A stretch of DNA of 24,133 nt from Flammeovirgaceae bacterium (GTDB lineage: Bacteria; Bacteroidota; Bacteroidia; Cytophagales; Cyclobacteriaceae), in the NCBI GenBank assembly GCA_003229495.1, contig QIEB01000263.1, positions 1-24,133 of the forward strand, written 5' to 3'. Positions 1 to 7,516 of the stretch are shown here, one piece after another; within the stretch, counting starts at the first letter, position 1, and every line of letters starts with the position of its first letter. A program made the translations under genes and the position numbers. The notes under the pieces were generated by a model. The model was not told the DNA's origin. It did no database searches and saw only the letters and a program-made list of their open reading frames with translations.

Positions 1-291
1 GCAGACTCGGCGGTATTGCAGCTCATGATAAGCCATAACTGCTTGAGTTGCCATCAACTAAACACCAAGTTAATCGGACCAAGCTTTGTGGATATTGCGA
101 AACGTTACGAAGGGGAAGATTCGGCCAGGAACTATCTTCCCAACAGAATTATAAGTGGGGGGACTGGAAATTGGCAGGGAAATATTGCCATGCCTGCTAA
201 TCCATCGTTAAAAGAAACGGAGGCCAAGGAAATCGTGAAATTCATTGTAGGACTCAAGGACTTCAATGATTTACCAGAATCCATTAATTAA
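1..291 (+). CDS. C-terminal part of a c-type cytochrome domain protein (5' end outside window)
   Basis: The frame is open from base 1, so only the last 96 codons are seen and the true start lies upstream. The piece is a class I cytochrome c domain. The haem-attachment motif CLSCH is at 40-54, followed by the usual LIGPSF segment. A MPANPSL segment (Met codon 190-192) is the probable sixth ligand, and the closing helix reads EAKEIVKFIVGL. Such domains carry electrons in the periplasm. The domain could be a small soluble cytochrome or the tail of a larger dehydrogenase; the sequence cannot decide. It lies 46 bp before another haem c protein on the same strand, so the two may work in one electron-transfer path. 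Family call is firm; the identity of the full protein is unknown. Confidence 0.85.
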   Translation, partial: ADSAVLQLMISHNCLSCHQLNTKLIGPSFVDIAKRYEGEDSARNYLPNRIISGGTGNWQGNIAMPANPSLKETEAKEIVKFIVGLKDFNDLPESIN

Positions 292-337
292 CTTAACTTT
301 ATCTTTTAAGACATTTATTGCCCACCACTGTTTTTTA

Positions 338-1042
338 ATGAATATCATTCAATTCTATTCCCACTTGCTCATAATATTATTAGTTGCCGCATGCAGCGGT
401 AGTGAAAGCGGATTAAACGACCTTCAAAATCTGGCCGGCAACCAGGAAGTTGCCAGCTATATGAGATCGTTTGAGGGCCGGGGAGCGCTTTCTGATAATT
501 CAATGCCTACAGCTGCTGAAACTGCGCTGGAGGGGTTTCGCTATCCGGATGATTTGTTGATGGAGTTAGTACTTTCAGAACCCCAGGTTCATCAACCGCT
601 TGAAATTACATTTGACCAAAGAGGCAGGCTGTGGGTGGTCCAGTATAACCAATATCCATACCCAAAGGGGTTGAAAATTACCGGTATCGACAATCATTTA
701 AGAGTAAAATTCGACAAGGTACCTGCCCCCCCTCCTGTAGGTACCTTGGGAGCTGATAAGATCACCTTTTTTGAAGACACCAATGGAGACGGTACTTTGG
801 ATAAGGGCACGGATGCCATCACCGGATTGAATATAGCTACTAGTGTGGCCTTTGGAAGAGGAAAAATTTGGGTATTAAACCCACCGTATCTTTTGGCCTA
901 TCCTGATAAAAAGGGAGATGGGCTACCAGATGGACCGCCAATCGTTCACCTGGAGGGATTTGGATTGGAGGATACCCACGCAGTTGCCAACAGCCTTAGG
1001 TGGGGCCCTGATGGGTGGTTGTACGGAGCTACCCCAACATAA
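338..1042 (+). CDS. PVC-type haem-binding lipoprotein, N-terminal part (frameshifted gene)
   Basis: First part of a broken gene that continues in another frame to 3402. An earlier in-frame ATG exists at 266, but it overlaps the preceding gene and puts 24 odd residues before a good signal peptide. The ATG at 338 gives MNIIQFYSHLLIILLVAAC, a lipoprotein signal with lipobox LVAAC, so the product should be an outer-membrane-anchored lipoprotein facing the periplasm. After the signal comes the beginning of the membrane-bound dehydrogenase type beta-propeller found in PVC-type haem proteins (TIGR02604-like: FRYPDDLLMELVLSEPQVHQ, FDQRGRLWVVQYNQYPYPKG, LRWGPDGWLYGA). The frame ends at TAA 1040-1042, right after a C4 run at 1032-1035. 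One missing base there would rejoin the frames. No canonical -1 slippery heptamer is in phase. Either a genuine pseudogene or a base lost in sequencing. Confidence 0.8.
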   Translation: MNIIQFYSHLLIILLVAACSGSESGLNDLQNLAGNQEVASYMRSFEGRGALSDNSMPTAAETALEGFRYPDDLLMELVLSEPQVHQPLEITFDQRGRLWVVQYNQYPYPKGLKITGIDNHLRVKFDKVPAPPPVGTLGADKITFFEDTNGDGTLDKGTDAITGLNIATSVAFGRGKIWVLNPPYLLAYPDKKGDGLPDGPPIVHLEGFGLEDTHAVANSLRWGPDGWLYGATPT

Positions 1043-3402
1043 GTTCATCTGTTACAAAAAACATCCGTTTCGACGGTCAGGGTATCTGGAGGTACCATCC
1101 TGAAACAAATATTTTTGAGCTTTTTGCAGAAGGTGGTGGAAATACTTTTCACGTGGAGATTGATGCTAAAGGAAGAATATATTCCGGTGACAACGGAGCA
1201 AAAACCAGAGGTCAGTACTATAAACAAGGCGCATATTATGTAAAAAATTGGGGGAAGCACGGGGCATTGACCAACCCCTATGCATTCGGTTATTTGAATA
1301 ATATGGTGTTGAAGGGTGATGAAAAGCGTTTTACCCATGCCTGGATCAAATATGAAGGCAACACACTTCCCGCTGCTTACCGGGACAAAATGATCTCCAT
1401 AAATCCGCTGCTAAACTACCTTCAACTAAGTGAGTTTGTATCCGATGGTTCCACATTTAGCAATAGGGACCTGCAACGCATTGTAGAAACTGACGATCAT
1501 TGGTTCCGTCCGGTGGATATAAAGGCAGGGCCTGATGGAGCGGTGTATCTGGCTGACTGGTACGATAGTCGTCTTTCTCATGCAGACCCCCGCGACACCT
1601 GGAATAAAACTACCGGGCGGATTTATCGGTTGCGAAATAAAAATACTACCCCGGTGGCTTCGTTTGATTTGAGTTCGTATTCAAATGAGCAGCTGATCGA
1701 ATTACTCAGTCACTCCAATAAATGGTTTCGCCAGCAAGCCTTAAGACAATTTGGAGACAGAAAGGATGAATCGGTTATCCCCAGACTTCGAGGTATCTTA
1801 TTGGGCGAAACCGGCCAACTAGCCCTTGAGAACTTATGGGCAATTAATCTCAGTGGTGGATTTACTGATGATATTGCGAAAATATGTGTGAACCATATCG
1901 ACCCCTTCGTACGGATGTGGGGTGTCAGGTTATTGGGTGACCAAGGGAGAGTGTCTGCAAATATTTCAGATGCCCTTTCCAAAATGGCCCTAACTGAATC
2001 CCACCCCGAAGTACGAAGCCAGCTTGCTTCCACCGCAAAGCGCCTACCCGGAATTGACGCCGTGAATATTATCAGAGGATTATTGTCAAATATAAATGAC
2101 CTTTCGGATCCTGATATTCCATTACTTATTTGGTGGGCCATTGAGTCTAAAATTGAAAATGAAGGCGAACTTATAGTGGACTTGTTTGAGGATTCCGGAA
2201 TGTGGGATAAGCCCGTAGTTAGACGAATCATTTTGCAACGCCTCATGCAACGCCTGGTGATGGGCGGGGAATTAAATAGTTTCATAGCATGTATTCGTCT
2301 ATTTGAACTGGTCCCATCAGATGAATATGCCGAGTTGCTTATTGATGGTTTGCAAGAAGGATTACGGGGAACAGACATAGGAGAACTTCCAACTGATTTG
2401 GTTGAGGTAATAAAACCTTACTTAAAGAAGTATGGGAATGGTCCCTTGACTTTCTCAATTCGTCAGGGCGATGCTGTGGCCATAGAAGAGTCCATATTGA
2501 TAATTGCTAACCAACAGGAAAACATAAATGATCGATTGGCATATATCCGGATTATGGGAGAACTCCGGATACAAAAATCTATTCCGGTCTTGATTGAGGT
2601 GGTAGAAAGTCATCAAACCAGCGTGTCCGTCCGGCAAGCAGGGCTTAAGGCTTTGTCAAACTTTGACGATGAAATAATCGGAGTGCGTATGGCCAAAGCA
2701 TACCCGGACAAACTGAGGGCTGACCCGGATTTAAGGATGGCGGCTATGCAGTTATTTGCCAGCCGGGCATCCTGGGCGCTTCATTTCCTGGACCTGATCC
2801 AAATTCGGAAGCAGGTAAGTATTGACGATGTTCCGATCCAAATAGTTTATCAGTTTCAACAGCTCAACAATGCAACTATAAATAGCTCACTTGAGAAATT
2901 ATGGCCTGATGTTAAACCTGTGTCTACAGGCAAAAAAGAACAAAGCATGGAAAGAATTATTACTGCTCTAAATAGGGGAACAGGTGATGAATTCTCAGGA
3001 AAAATTTTGTATAGCAGTCTTTGTGGCTCCTGCCACCGGCTTTTTAATGAAGGAGGCACATTGGGTCCCGATCTCACGGGCTATGACAGGAACAATATCA
3101 ATTATTTAGTGCTGAATATAGTAGACCCTAATGCCGATATTAGGGAAGGGTACGTTAACTATAGAATTGTTAAAAAAGACGGAGGCACCTTGATGGGAAC
3201 GATTGTTAACCGCGGTGGTGAAACGATAACCCTAAAATCATTTAGCGGAGAGAAGTATACCATAATTAATGATCAGATCAAGACCATGGAGGCACAACAA
3301 ACATCACTTATGCCTGAGCGTCTAGTGGATAATTTAACAGATCAGCAACTACGTGATCTATTTTCGTACATTAGGAAAACATCAGATGACCCGGAAGGGT
3401 AA
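1015..3402 (+). CDS. PVC-type haem-binding protein, C-terminal part: propeller, HEAT-like repeats, cytochrome c domain (frameshifted gene)
   Basis: Continuation of the gene begun at 338. Meaningful homology resumes directly after the C4 run (NISSSVTKNIRFDGQGIWRY), so the ATG at 1015 is probably not a real start. Order of parts: rest of the propeller (AEGGGNTFHVEIDAKGRIYS, NWGKHGALTNPYAFGY, AVYLADWYDSRLSH) to about 1650; an alpha-helical HEAT-like region at about 1680-2900; then a C-terminal cytochrome c domain with CGSCH at 3022-3036 and probable Met ligand at 3310-3312 (TSLMPERLVDNL). This is the TIGR02603 arrangement, in which a sugar-dehydrogenase-like propeller is wired to haem c. With one base restored the whole gene is 1022 codons including stop. 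The substrate is unknown. A Tat-exported Gfo/Idh/MocA oxidoreductase follows 45 bp later, which suggests a shared periplasmic oxidation pathway (inference). Confidence 0.82.
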   Translation: MVVRSYPNISSSVTKNIRFDGQGIWRYHPETNIFELFAEGGGNTFHVEIDAKGRIYSGDNGAKTRGQYYKQGAYYVKNWGKHGALTNPYAFGYLNNMVLKGDEKRFTHAWIKYEGNTLPAAYRDKMISINPLLNYLQLSEFVSDGSTFSNRDLQRIVETDDHWFRPVDIKAGPDGAVYLADWYDSRLSHADPRDTWNKTTGRIYRLRNKNTTPVASFDLSSYSNEQLIELLSHSNKWFRQQALRQFGDRKDESVIPRLRGILLGETGQLALENLWAINLSGGFTDDIAKICVNHIDPFVRMWGVRLLGDQGRVSANISDALSKMALTESHPEVRSQLASTAKRLPGIDAVNIIRGLLSNINDLSDPDIPLLIWWAIESKIENEGELIVDLFEDSGMWDKPVVRRIILQRLMQRLVMGGELNSFIACIRLFELVPSDEYAELLIDGLQEGLRGTDIGELPTDLVEVIKPYLKKYGNGPLTFSIRQGDAVAIEESILIIANQQENINDRLAYIRIMGELRIQKSIPVLIEVVESHQTSVSVRQAGLKALSNFDDEIIGVRMAKAYPDKLRADPDLRMAAMQLFASRASWALHFLDLIQIRKQVSIDDVPIQIVYQFQQLNNATINSSLEKLWPDVKPVSTGKKEQSMERIITALNRGTGDEFSGKILYSSLCGSCHRLFNEGGTLGPDLTGYDRNNINYLVLNIVDPNADIREGYVNYRIVKKDGGTLMGTIVNRGGETITLKSFSGEKYTIINDQIKTMEAQQTSLMPERLVDNLTDQQLRDLFSYIRKTSDDPEG

Positions 3403-3447
3403 TTGCAGGCATTACTAGTTACTAATCAAAACTTAAAAACAAAATAT

Positions 3448-4449
3448 ATGTCACCTCTTAAGCGCAGAAAATTTATGAAATATGCTACTACCAGCGGCCT
3501 GGGGATAGCATTATCCAATACCACCATCTTGGGTTCTAGTTTGAATTACCCAGAAAATGTTCGCATCGGGATCATTGGAATGGATACCTCTCACAGCGTA
3601 GCATTTACCAAATATATCAATGGTCAAGAAAATGGTTTTGAAGTGATTGCCGCTTACACTACTGTAAGTAAAGATATTCCGGCAAGCTATGACCGGGTGG
3701 ACAAATTCACACTACAGATGAAGGAAAGTGGGATACAAATAGTTGATTCGATAAAACAGCTACTGGGGCTGGTGGATTGTATATTGCTGGAGACCAATGA
3801 CGGCCGGCTCCATCTTGAACAAGCGGAAGAGGTGTTTCAATCAGGCAAGCCAGTCTTTATCGATAAACCCGTGGCAGCCTCTTTGAAGGATGCGGTATTG
3901 ATCTATGAAGCAGCCAAAAAACATAATGTGGTGACGTTTTCTACCTCTGGTACAAGATTCATGACACAAGCACAAAAAGTAAGAAACGGGTCCATCGGAA
4001 AAGTATTGGGTGCGGATACATTTAGCCCCGTAAAGTATATTCCAAGTCACTCCGATTTGTATTGGTATGGGATGCATGGAGTGGAACACCTGTTTACTGT
4101 AATGCGGACTGGATGCATCAAGGTACGAAGGATAAAAACTGACACTTGCGATACAGTGGTAGGAGAATGGGACAATGGCAGAATTGGTACCTTTCGCGGC
4201 ATAGTAGATGGCTCAGGCGGGCATGGCGGACATGGAGGGCAGGCATTCGGCTCCGATGAAATAGCTTATCTTGGCAGATGGGAAGGGTATGAACCGTTAG
4301 TCGATTCAATATTGCACTATTTTAGAACCAACGAGGTTCCGGTGGAGCCCTCTGAAACCCTGGAAATATACGCTTTTATGGAAGCTGCCAAGGTTAGTTC
4401 TGAGCGAAATGGTGAATGGGTGACCTTAGATTCAGTTTTGAGTTTTTAG
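3448..4449 (+). CDS. Tat-exported Gfo/Idh/MocA family oxidoreductase
   Basis: The start is taken at ATG 3448. The frame is open upstream to a TTG at 3403, but only the ATG puts a twin-arginine signal at the N-terminus: MSPLKRRKFMKYATTSGLGI, with RRKFMK at residues 6-11 and a hydrophobic stretch after it. The Rossmann start is VRIGIIGMDTSH (38-49), unlike the usual GxGxxG. The family's EKP motif is DKP at 139-141. The candidate active-site region is YGMHGVEHLF with His210 and His214. There are 333 residues, a normal family length. Relatives oxidise or reduce sugar-type alcohols with a tightly bound NAD(P). Tat export suits a protein folded around its cofactor, as in the known exported glucose-fructose oxidoreductase. 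Substrate unknown. The stop codon TAG 4447-4449 sits inside a heptamer repeat. Confidence 0.88.
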   Translation: MSPLKRRKFMKYATTSGLGIALSNTTILGSSLNYPENVRIGIIGMDTSHSVAFTKYINGQENGFEVIAAYTTVSKDIPASYDRVDKFTLQMKESGIQIVDSIKQLLGLVDCILLETNDGRLHLEQAEEVFQSGKPVFIDKPVAASLKDAVLIYEAAKKHNVVTFSTSGTRFMTQAQKVRNGSIGKVLGADTFSPVKYIPSHSDLYWYGMHGVEHLFTVMRTGCIKVRRIKTDTCDTVVGEWDNGRIGTFRGIVDGSGGHGGHGGQAFGSDEIAYLGRWEGYEPLVDSILHYFRTNEVPVEPSETLEIYAFMEAAKVSSERNGEWVTLDSVLSF

Positions 4450-4512
4450 TCTTTAGTTTTTAATCCTTCGAACTGTCCGTACTAAACACTCAAAATTCAA
4501 CACTTAAAACTT
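4433..4512. repeat. Heptamer array (TAGTTTT type) over the Gfo/Idh stop codon, with an inverted array downstream
   Basis: On the + strand four heptamers follow each other: CAGTTTT, GAGTTTT, TAGTCTT, TAGTTTT (4433-4460); the third begins with the gene's stop codon. At 4485-4512 an imperfect 14-base pair of repeats, read on the - strand, gives AAGTTTT, AAGTGTT, GAATTTT, GAGTGTT, a degenerate inverted copy of the same heptamer. The two halves could pair into an AT-rich imperfect hairpin, and a T5 run (4511-4515) follows, so the region may also act as a transcription terminator (inference). Confidence 0.6.
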
Positions 4513-4534
4513 TTTCTGTCATATTAAATACTAG

Positions 4535-4565
4535 TTTCAGGGTGATAAATTGAGTGCTATATTTA
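4535..4565 (+). promoter_or_regulatory. Possible Bacteroidota -33/-7 promoter for the sulfotransferase-like gene
   Basis: TTTC at 4535-4538, then a 19-base spacer, then TATATTTA at 4558-4565. The Bacteroidota consensus is TTTG and TAnnTTTG with about 19-21 bases between. Each box has one mismatch. It would give a leader of roughly 20-25 bases before the ATG at 4595. AT-rich chance matches are common, so this is tentative. Confidence 0.3.
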
Positions 4566-4594
4566 TCAACCAATGATCCAGTCAAACCACTAAA

Positions 4595-5311
4595 ATGACA
4601 GAAAAAAGGATTTCACTTTGGTCTGGCCCGCGCAACGTATCTACCGCTCTCATGTATTCCTTTGCCCAAAGGCCGGATACCACAGTACTGGACGAACCTC
4701 TTTATGGGCATTATCTAAAAGTTTCAGGAGCGCAGCATCCCGGTAGAGATGATGTTATAAATAACATGGAATTAAATGGTGAGAAGGTGCTCTTAAACCT
4801 TTGCCAGCTTGATTATAAAAAGCCGATACTCTTTATCAAGAATATGGCCCACCACCTGGTAAACCTGGACATGTCCTACCTGAAAGGATTGCACAATCTA
4901 TTGCTTATCAGGGACCCAAAAGAAATGATTCTATCCATGATCAAACAGATTCCCCATCCAGTATTGAGAGATACCGGATTGAAAAGGCAGTGGGAGCTAT
5001 ACAATCATTTAAAAGATAAAGGGCAAAACCCCATCATTATTGACTCTAAGAAGCTGCTACTGGACCCCAAAGTCATATTGACGAAAGTTTGCCTGGCATT
5101 GGACATACCCTATTTAGAGGAAATGACCAGTTGGCAAGCGGCACCCCGGCCGGAAGATGGCATTTGGGCCAAACACTGGTATCATAGCGTGCATAAATCT
5201 ACTGGTTTTCAGAAGTACCAGCCGAAAGATGAAAAAGTACCGGGGCATTTGCATGAACTGTGGGAGCAATGCGATTTCTACTATCAATTGTTATACAGTC
5301 ATGGGTTTTAA
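4595..5311 (+). CDS. Sulfotransferase-like P-loop protein
   Basis: 238 residues from the ATG at 4595. The N-terminus ISLWSGPRNVSTALMYSF carries the phosphosulfate-binding loop expected near the start of sulfotransferases (SGPRNVST, residues 10-17). The segment LLLIRDPKEMILSM in the middle matches the second (3'-phosphate-binding) motif region. DEPLYGHYL and a C-terminal WAKHWYHSVHKSTGF segment are typical of a small bacterial group annotated as sulfotransferase-like. No signal peptide, so cytoplasmic. The acceptor cannot be read from sequence, and true PAPS-dependent transfer is assumed from the fold. The gene stands alone: it is 145 bp after the Gfo/Idh gene with a possible promoter of its own, and its stop codon lies 3 bp from that of the opposing hydrolase gene. 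Confidence 0.75.
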   Translation: MTEKRISLWSGPRNVSTALMYSFAQRPDTTVLDEPLYGHYLKVSGAQHPGRDDVINNMELNGEKVLLNLCQLDYKKPILFIKNMAHHLVNLDMSYLKGLHNLLLIRDPKEMILSMIKQIPHPVLRDTGLKRQWELYNHLKDKGQNPIIIDSKKLLLDPKVILTKVCLALDIPYLEEMTSWQAAPRPEDGIWAKHWYHSVHKSTGFQKYQPKDEKVPGHLHELWEQCDFYYQLLYSHGF

Positions 5312-5314
5312 TAA

Positions 5315-6232
5315 CTACTGATTACTTAGGAACTGCCTGGCATCCTCAGCAGTTTGTTGGGGTGCTTCTTCCATGGGTAAATGACCCACTCCATCATAAA
5401 TAATTAACTGATCATTGGTCAAAAGCTCTTCAAACAAATAAGCATGACTCACATCAATCCACTTTTTATCTTCACTACCCCACATAATCAATGTTGGCAC
5501 TTTGATCTGTGTTAGGCCGGAGGTCCTGGGCTGATGTTTGGCGGTTACAATAGTGTAAAATGCCAACCCGTTGCCCGGTCTGCTGTTTAATTCAAAATAC
5601 CTGTCAACCAATTCCTTGGTGACTTTTCTTTTATCTCCATATGCTTGTTTGAGGGACTTTCGAATCATGAACTTTGGGGCTCCTTTGGTAGTAACTTTTT
5701 TAAATTTCTGAGACAATCGCATGGGCTTTGGAGGATTGTCAGGGGTAATGAATCCTGCTGCATCAATCAGAATCAACTTTTTTACATGTTTAGGATGATC
5801 AAGCGTATATTCCCAGGCAATCCACCCACCCATAGAATTACCTGCCAGATAAAAATCACTGATGTCAAGAGATTCTAAAAAAGAGTGTAGCATGGATATA
5901 TACCGCTTCATAGAATAATCATTGGTGGAATCTGCACCTGTTAATCCAAATCCTGGAAGATCTAATCTAATCACTCTATAATCACTTTTTAGAATTTCAG
6001 CCCACCCATCCCAGGTGTGCAGGGAACTGCCAATTCCGTGCAGCAGGATTAAAGGCATGCCACTACCCTGGTCACGATAGTGAATATAGGATCCCTGAAT
6101 GGATGTGAACTTGGATAGCTCGTTCGCATACTTATCATTGAGATAGTCAACAGTGATTATAGGTCCGGAGGTGCAGCTAAAAACCACAAATATATTCAGT
6201 ATTAGGCCGGTGCGAATTATCAGCTTTTTCAT
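5315..6232 (-). CDS. Alpha/beta-hydrolase lipoprotein
   Basis: An in-frame ATG nine codons further upstream (6259) is less likely. The ATG at 6232 gives MKKLIIRTGLILNIFVVFSC, a clean lipoprotein signal with Cys20. The rest is a standard alpha/beta hydrolase: HGIGSS oxyanion loop, DLPGFGLT, nucleophile elbow GNSMGG with Ser133, acid Asp255 in MWGSEDKKW, and His284 in GVGHLPMEEAP. The catalytic triad is complete, so the enzyme should be active. It acts in the periplasm or at the outer membrane on an ester or similar substrate that cannot be named. Length of 305 residues is normal for the family. It is transcribed toward the sulfotransferase-like gene and away from the coiled-coil lipoprotein gene, with a 260-bp divergent region on its 5' side. 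Confidence 0.85.
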   Translation of the reverse strand: MKKLIIRTGLILNIFVVFSCTSGPIITVDYLNDKYANELSKFTSIQGSYIHYRDQGSGMPLILLHGIGSSLHTWDGWAEILKSDYRVIRLDLPGFGLTGADSTNDYSMKRYISMLHSFLESLDISDFYLAGNSMGGWIAWEYTLDHPKHVKKLILIDAAGFITPDNPPKPMRLSQKFKKVTTKGAPKFMIRKSLKQAYGDKRKVTKELVDRYFELNSRPGNGLAFYTIVTAKHQPRTSGLTQIKVPTLIMWGSEDKKWIDVSHAYLFEELLTNDQLIIYDGVGHLPMEEAPQQTAEDARQFLSNQ

Positions 6233-6306
6233 ATATATCTGAGTCAATAAATGTACCAAAAGACGCTATGCTATTTTAATAAATAGAGGTAGAAAGGATG
6301 AAAGAA

Positions 6307-6323
6307 TGGGTACCGATTACCCA
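6307..6323. repeat. Small perfect inverted repeat in the divergent spacer
   Basis: TGGGTA, five bases (ccgat), TACCCA. It lies between two divergently transcribed lipoprotein genes (6233-6492), about 75 bp from the hydrolase start and 170 bp from the other. It could be an operator, but a 6-bp arm is short and no regulator gene adjoins it. The rest of the spacer is AT-rich with no convincing promoter boxes. Confidence 0.3.
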
Positions 6324-6492
6324 AACTGTGGAATTTTTACACAATAAACCACTATGCAGCAAATTGCCTATTTTGAATTATTCTAATAATTAAGGGTTCA
6401 TAGTTCTTCTTTTATTGTATTAAAATAATATTCCATTTATTTGGCATTAAATTTCCATTAGTTCCAGATGTCTACTTAAAACATTTATAAAT

Positions 6493-7380
6493 ATGAAAAT
6501 TATGAAACGAATTGCTTTAATACTTCCATTGGTTGCCGGGATTGTTTCCTGTTCACAATTGGATCTTGAAAATCAAATGGTTGCGCTGCAACAGGAAAAC
6601 AAAGAGTTGCTTGAATCTTCCCTGCAAAAAGACCAGTCCCTGGCTGAGTTTTTAACGTCTTTCACTGATATTGAACAAAATCTGGCAGAGATCAGGGAAC
6701 GGGAGTTAAACATTACTTTAAATAATGGCGATGCCAATTTATCGGAGGACCTCCACCAAAGGGTGGCTGAAGATATAAAAGTGATCAATGAACTTATGGT
6801 CGAGAACAAGCAAACCATAGAAGAATTGAATTCAAAGATCAATCAGGTGTCCCGGAAGAATTCCAAACTTCGTAAAGTTTTAGAATCAGCTAAAAAAGAA
6901 CTGGTGGCACAAATTGAAGAAAGAGACATTCAGATCGCTGAACTGAAGGAAGCGTTACGGACCATGGATTTTAACGTCCAGGAGTTGAGCAGTCAAGTCG
7001 ATACCTTGACCTTAGCCCGCAGCAACCAGCAGCAGGTCATTCTGGAGCAGACTAACCAACTTCAAACTGCTTATTACACCACTGGAACCACCAAAGAGCT
7101 GCTTGCTGAAAACATCCTTGCCAAAAATGGCGGGTTCCTTGGACTAGGTAAAACTGAAATGTTAAAAGATGATTTTGACTCAGATAAGTTCAATAAAATA
7201 GACATTACCGCCACCACAACTATTCCCATTAGCGGTGACAAGGCGGAATTGGTAACTAGCCACCCCACTGACTCATATATGCTAGAGGGTGATGATGGAG
7301 AAAATGTAGATCGACTGGTGATCATAGATCCCGACAGATTCTGGAACTCATCAAAATACCTGGTGGTAGTGACCAATTAA
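6493..7380 (+). CDS. Coiled-coil lipoprotein, Cbp1-like
   Basis: 295 residues. Two starts are possible (ATG 6493 or 6502); both leave a lipoprotein signal ending GIVSC, with Cys20 counted from the first. Residues ~22-190 are a long coiled coil rich in Glu, Lys, Gln and Leu (ALQQENKELLESSLQKDQSL, VASEED-like heptads throughout, VLESAKKELVAQIEERDIQI). The last ~100 residues are a compact domain: YYTTGTTKELLAENILAKNG, GFLGLGKTEMLKDDF, and a closing RLVIIDPDRFWNSSKYLVVV. From memory this resembles Bacteroidota proteins named Cbp1-family collagen-binding adhesins; that name is inferred from family likeness and says nothing sure about function here. A membrane-tethered spacer or adhesin role is reasonable. 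The gene is monocistronic: divergent region before it, hairpin terminator after it. Confidence 0.75.
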   Translation: MKIMKRIALILPLVAGIVSCSQLDLENQMVALQQENKELLESSLQKDQSLAEFLTSFTDIEQNLAEIRERELNITLNNGDANLSEDLHQRVAEDIKVINELMVENKQTIEELNSKINQVSRKNSKLRKVLESAKKELVAQIEERDIQIAELKEALRTMDFNVQELSSQVDTLTLARSNQQQVILEQTNQLQTAYYTTGTTKELLAENILAKNGGFLGLGKTEMLKDDFDSDKFNKIDITATTTIPISGDKAELVTSHPTDSYMLEGDDGENVDRLVIIDPDRFWNSSKYLVVVTN

Positions 7381-7409
7381 GATAGGGGTTTGGTTTGCTT
7401 GTTAAGTGT

Positions 7410-7445
7410 AAAATAGAGCTGGTTAAATATAACTGGCTCTATTTT
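7410..7445 (+). terminator. Hairpin terminator after the coiled-coil lipoprotein gene
   Basis: AAAATAGAGC (7410-7419) pairs perfectly with GCTCTATTTT (7436-7445). Inside, two wobble pairs and GTT/AAC extend the stem to 15 pairs around a 6-base loop. The 3' arm ends in TTTT, and the 5' arm starts with AAAA, so it may work in both directions. It starts 30 bases after the stop codon at 7380. Confidence 0.7.
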
Positions 7446-7516
7446 CGTTTATAACAATAGACGAGCAGCAATGAAAGCGCTATTCACTGCGTTTTATATA
7501 CATTTAGAGAGCTAAA

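Noticed and set aside
1031..1042. Programmed -1 frameshifting in the haem protein gene
   Set aside because: The codons around the shift (GCT ACC CCA ACA) do not form an X-XXY-YYZ slippery site in phase, and no clear downstream structure was seen; mutation or read error fits better.
6437..6452. Sigma-54 promoter before the coiled-coil lipoprotein gene
   Set aside because: GG-N10 spacing is right (TGGCATTAAATTTCC) but the invariant GC at -12 is CC, and nothing else supports it.
7499..7506. Kinase promoter box TACATTTA
   Set aside because: It resembles the -7 box but would leave a leader of only a few bases, and no -33 box stands at the right distance.
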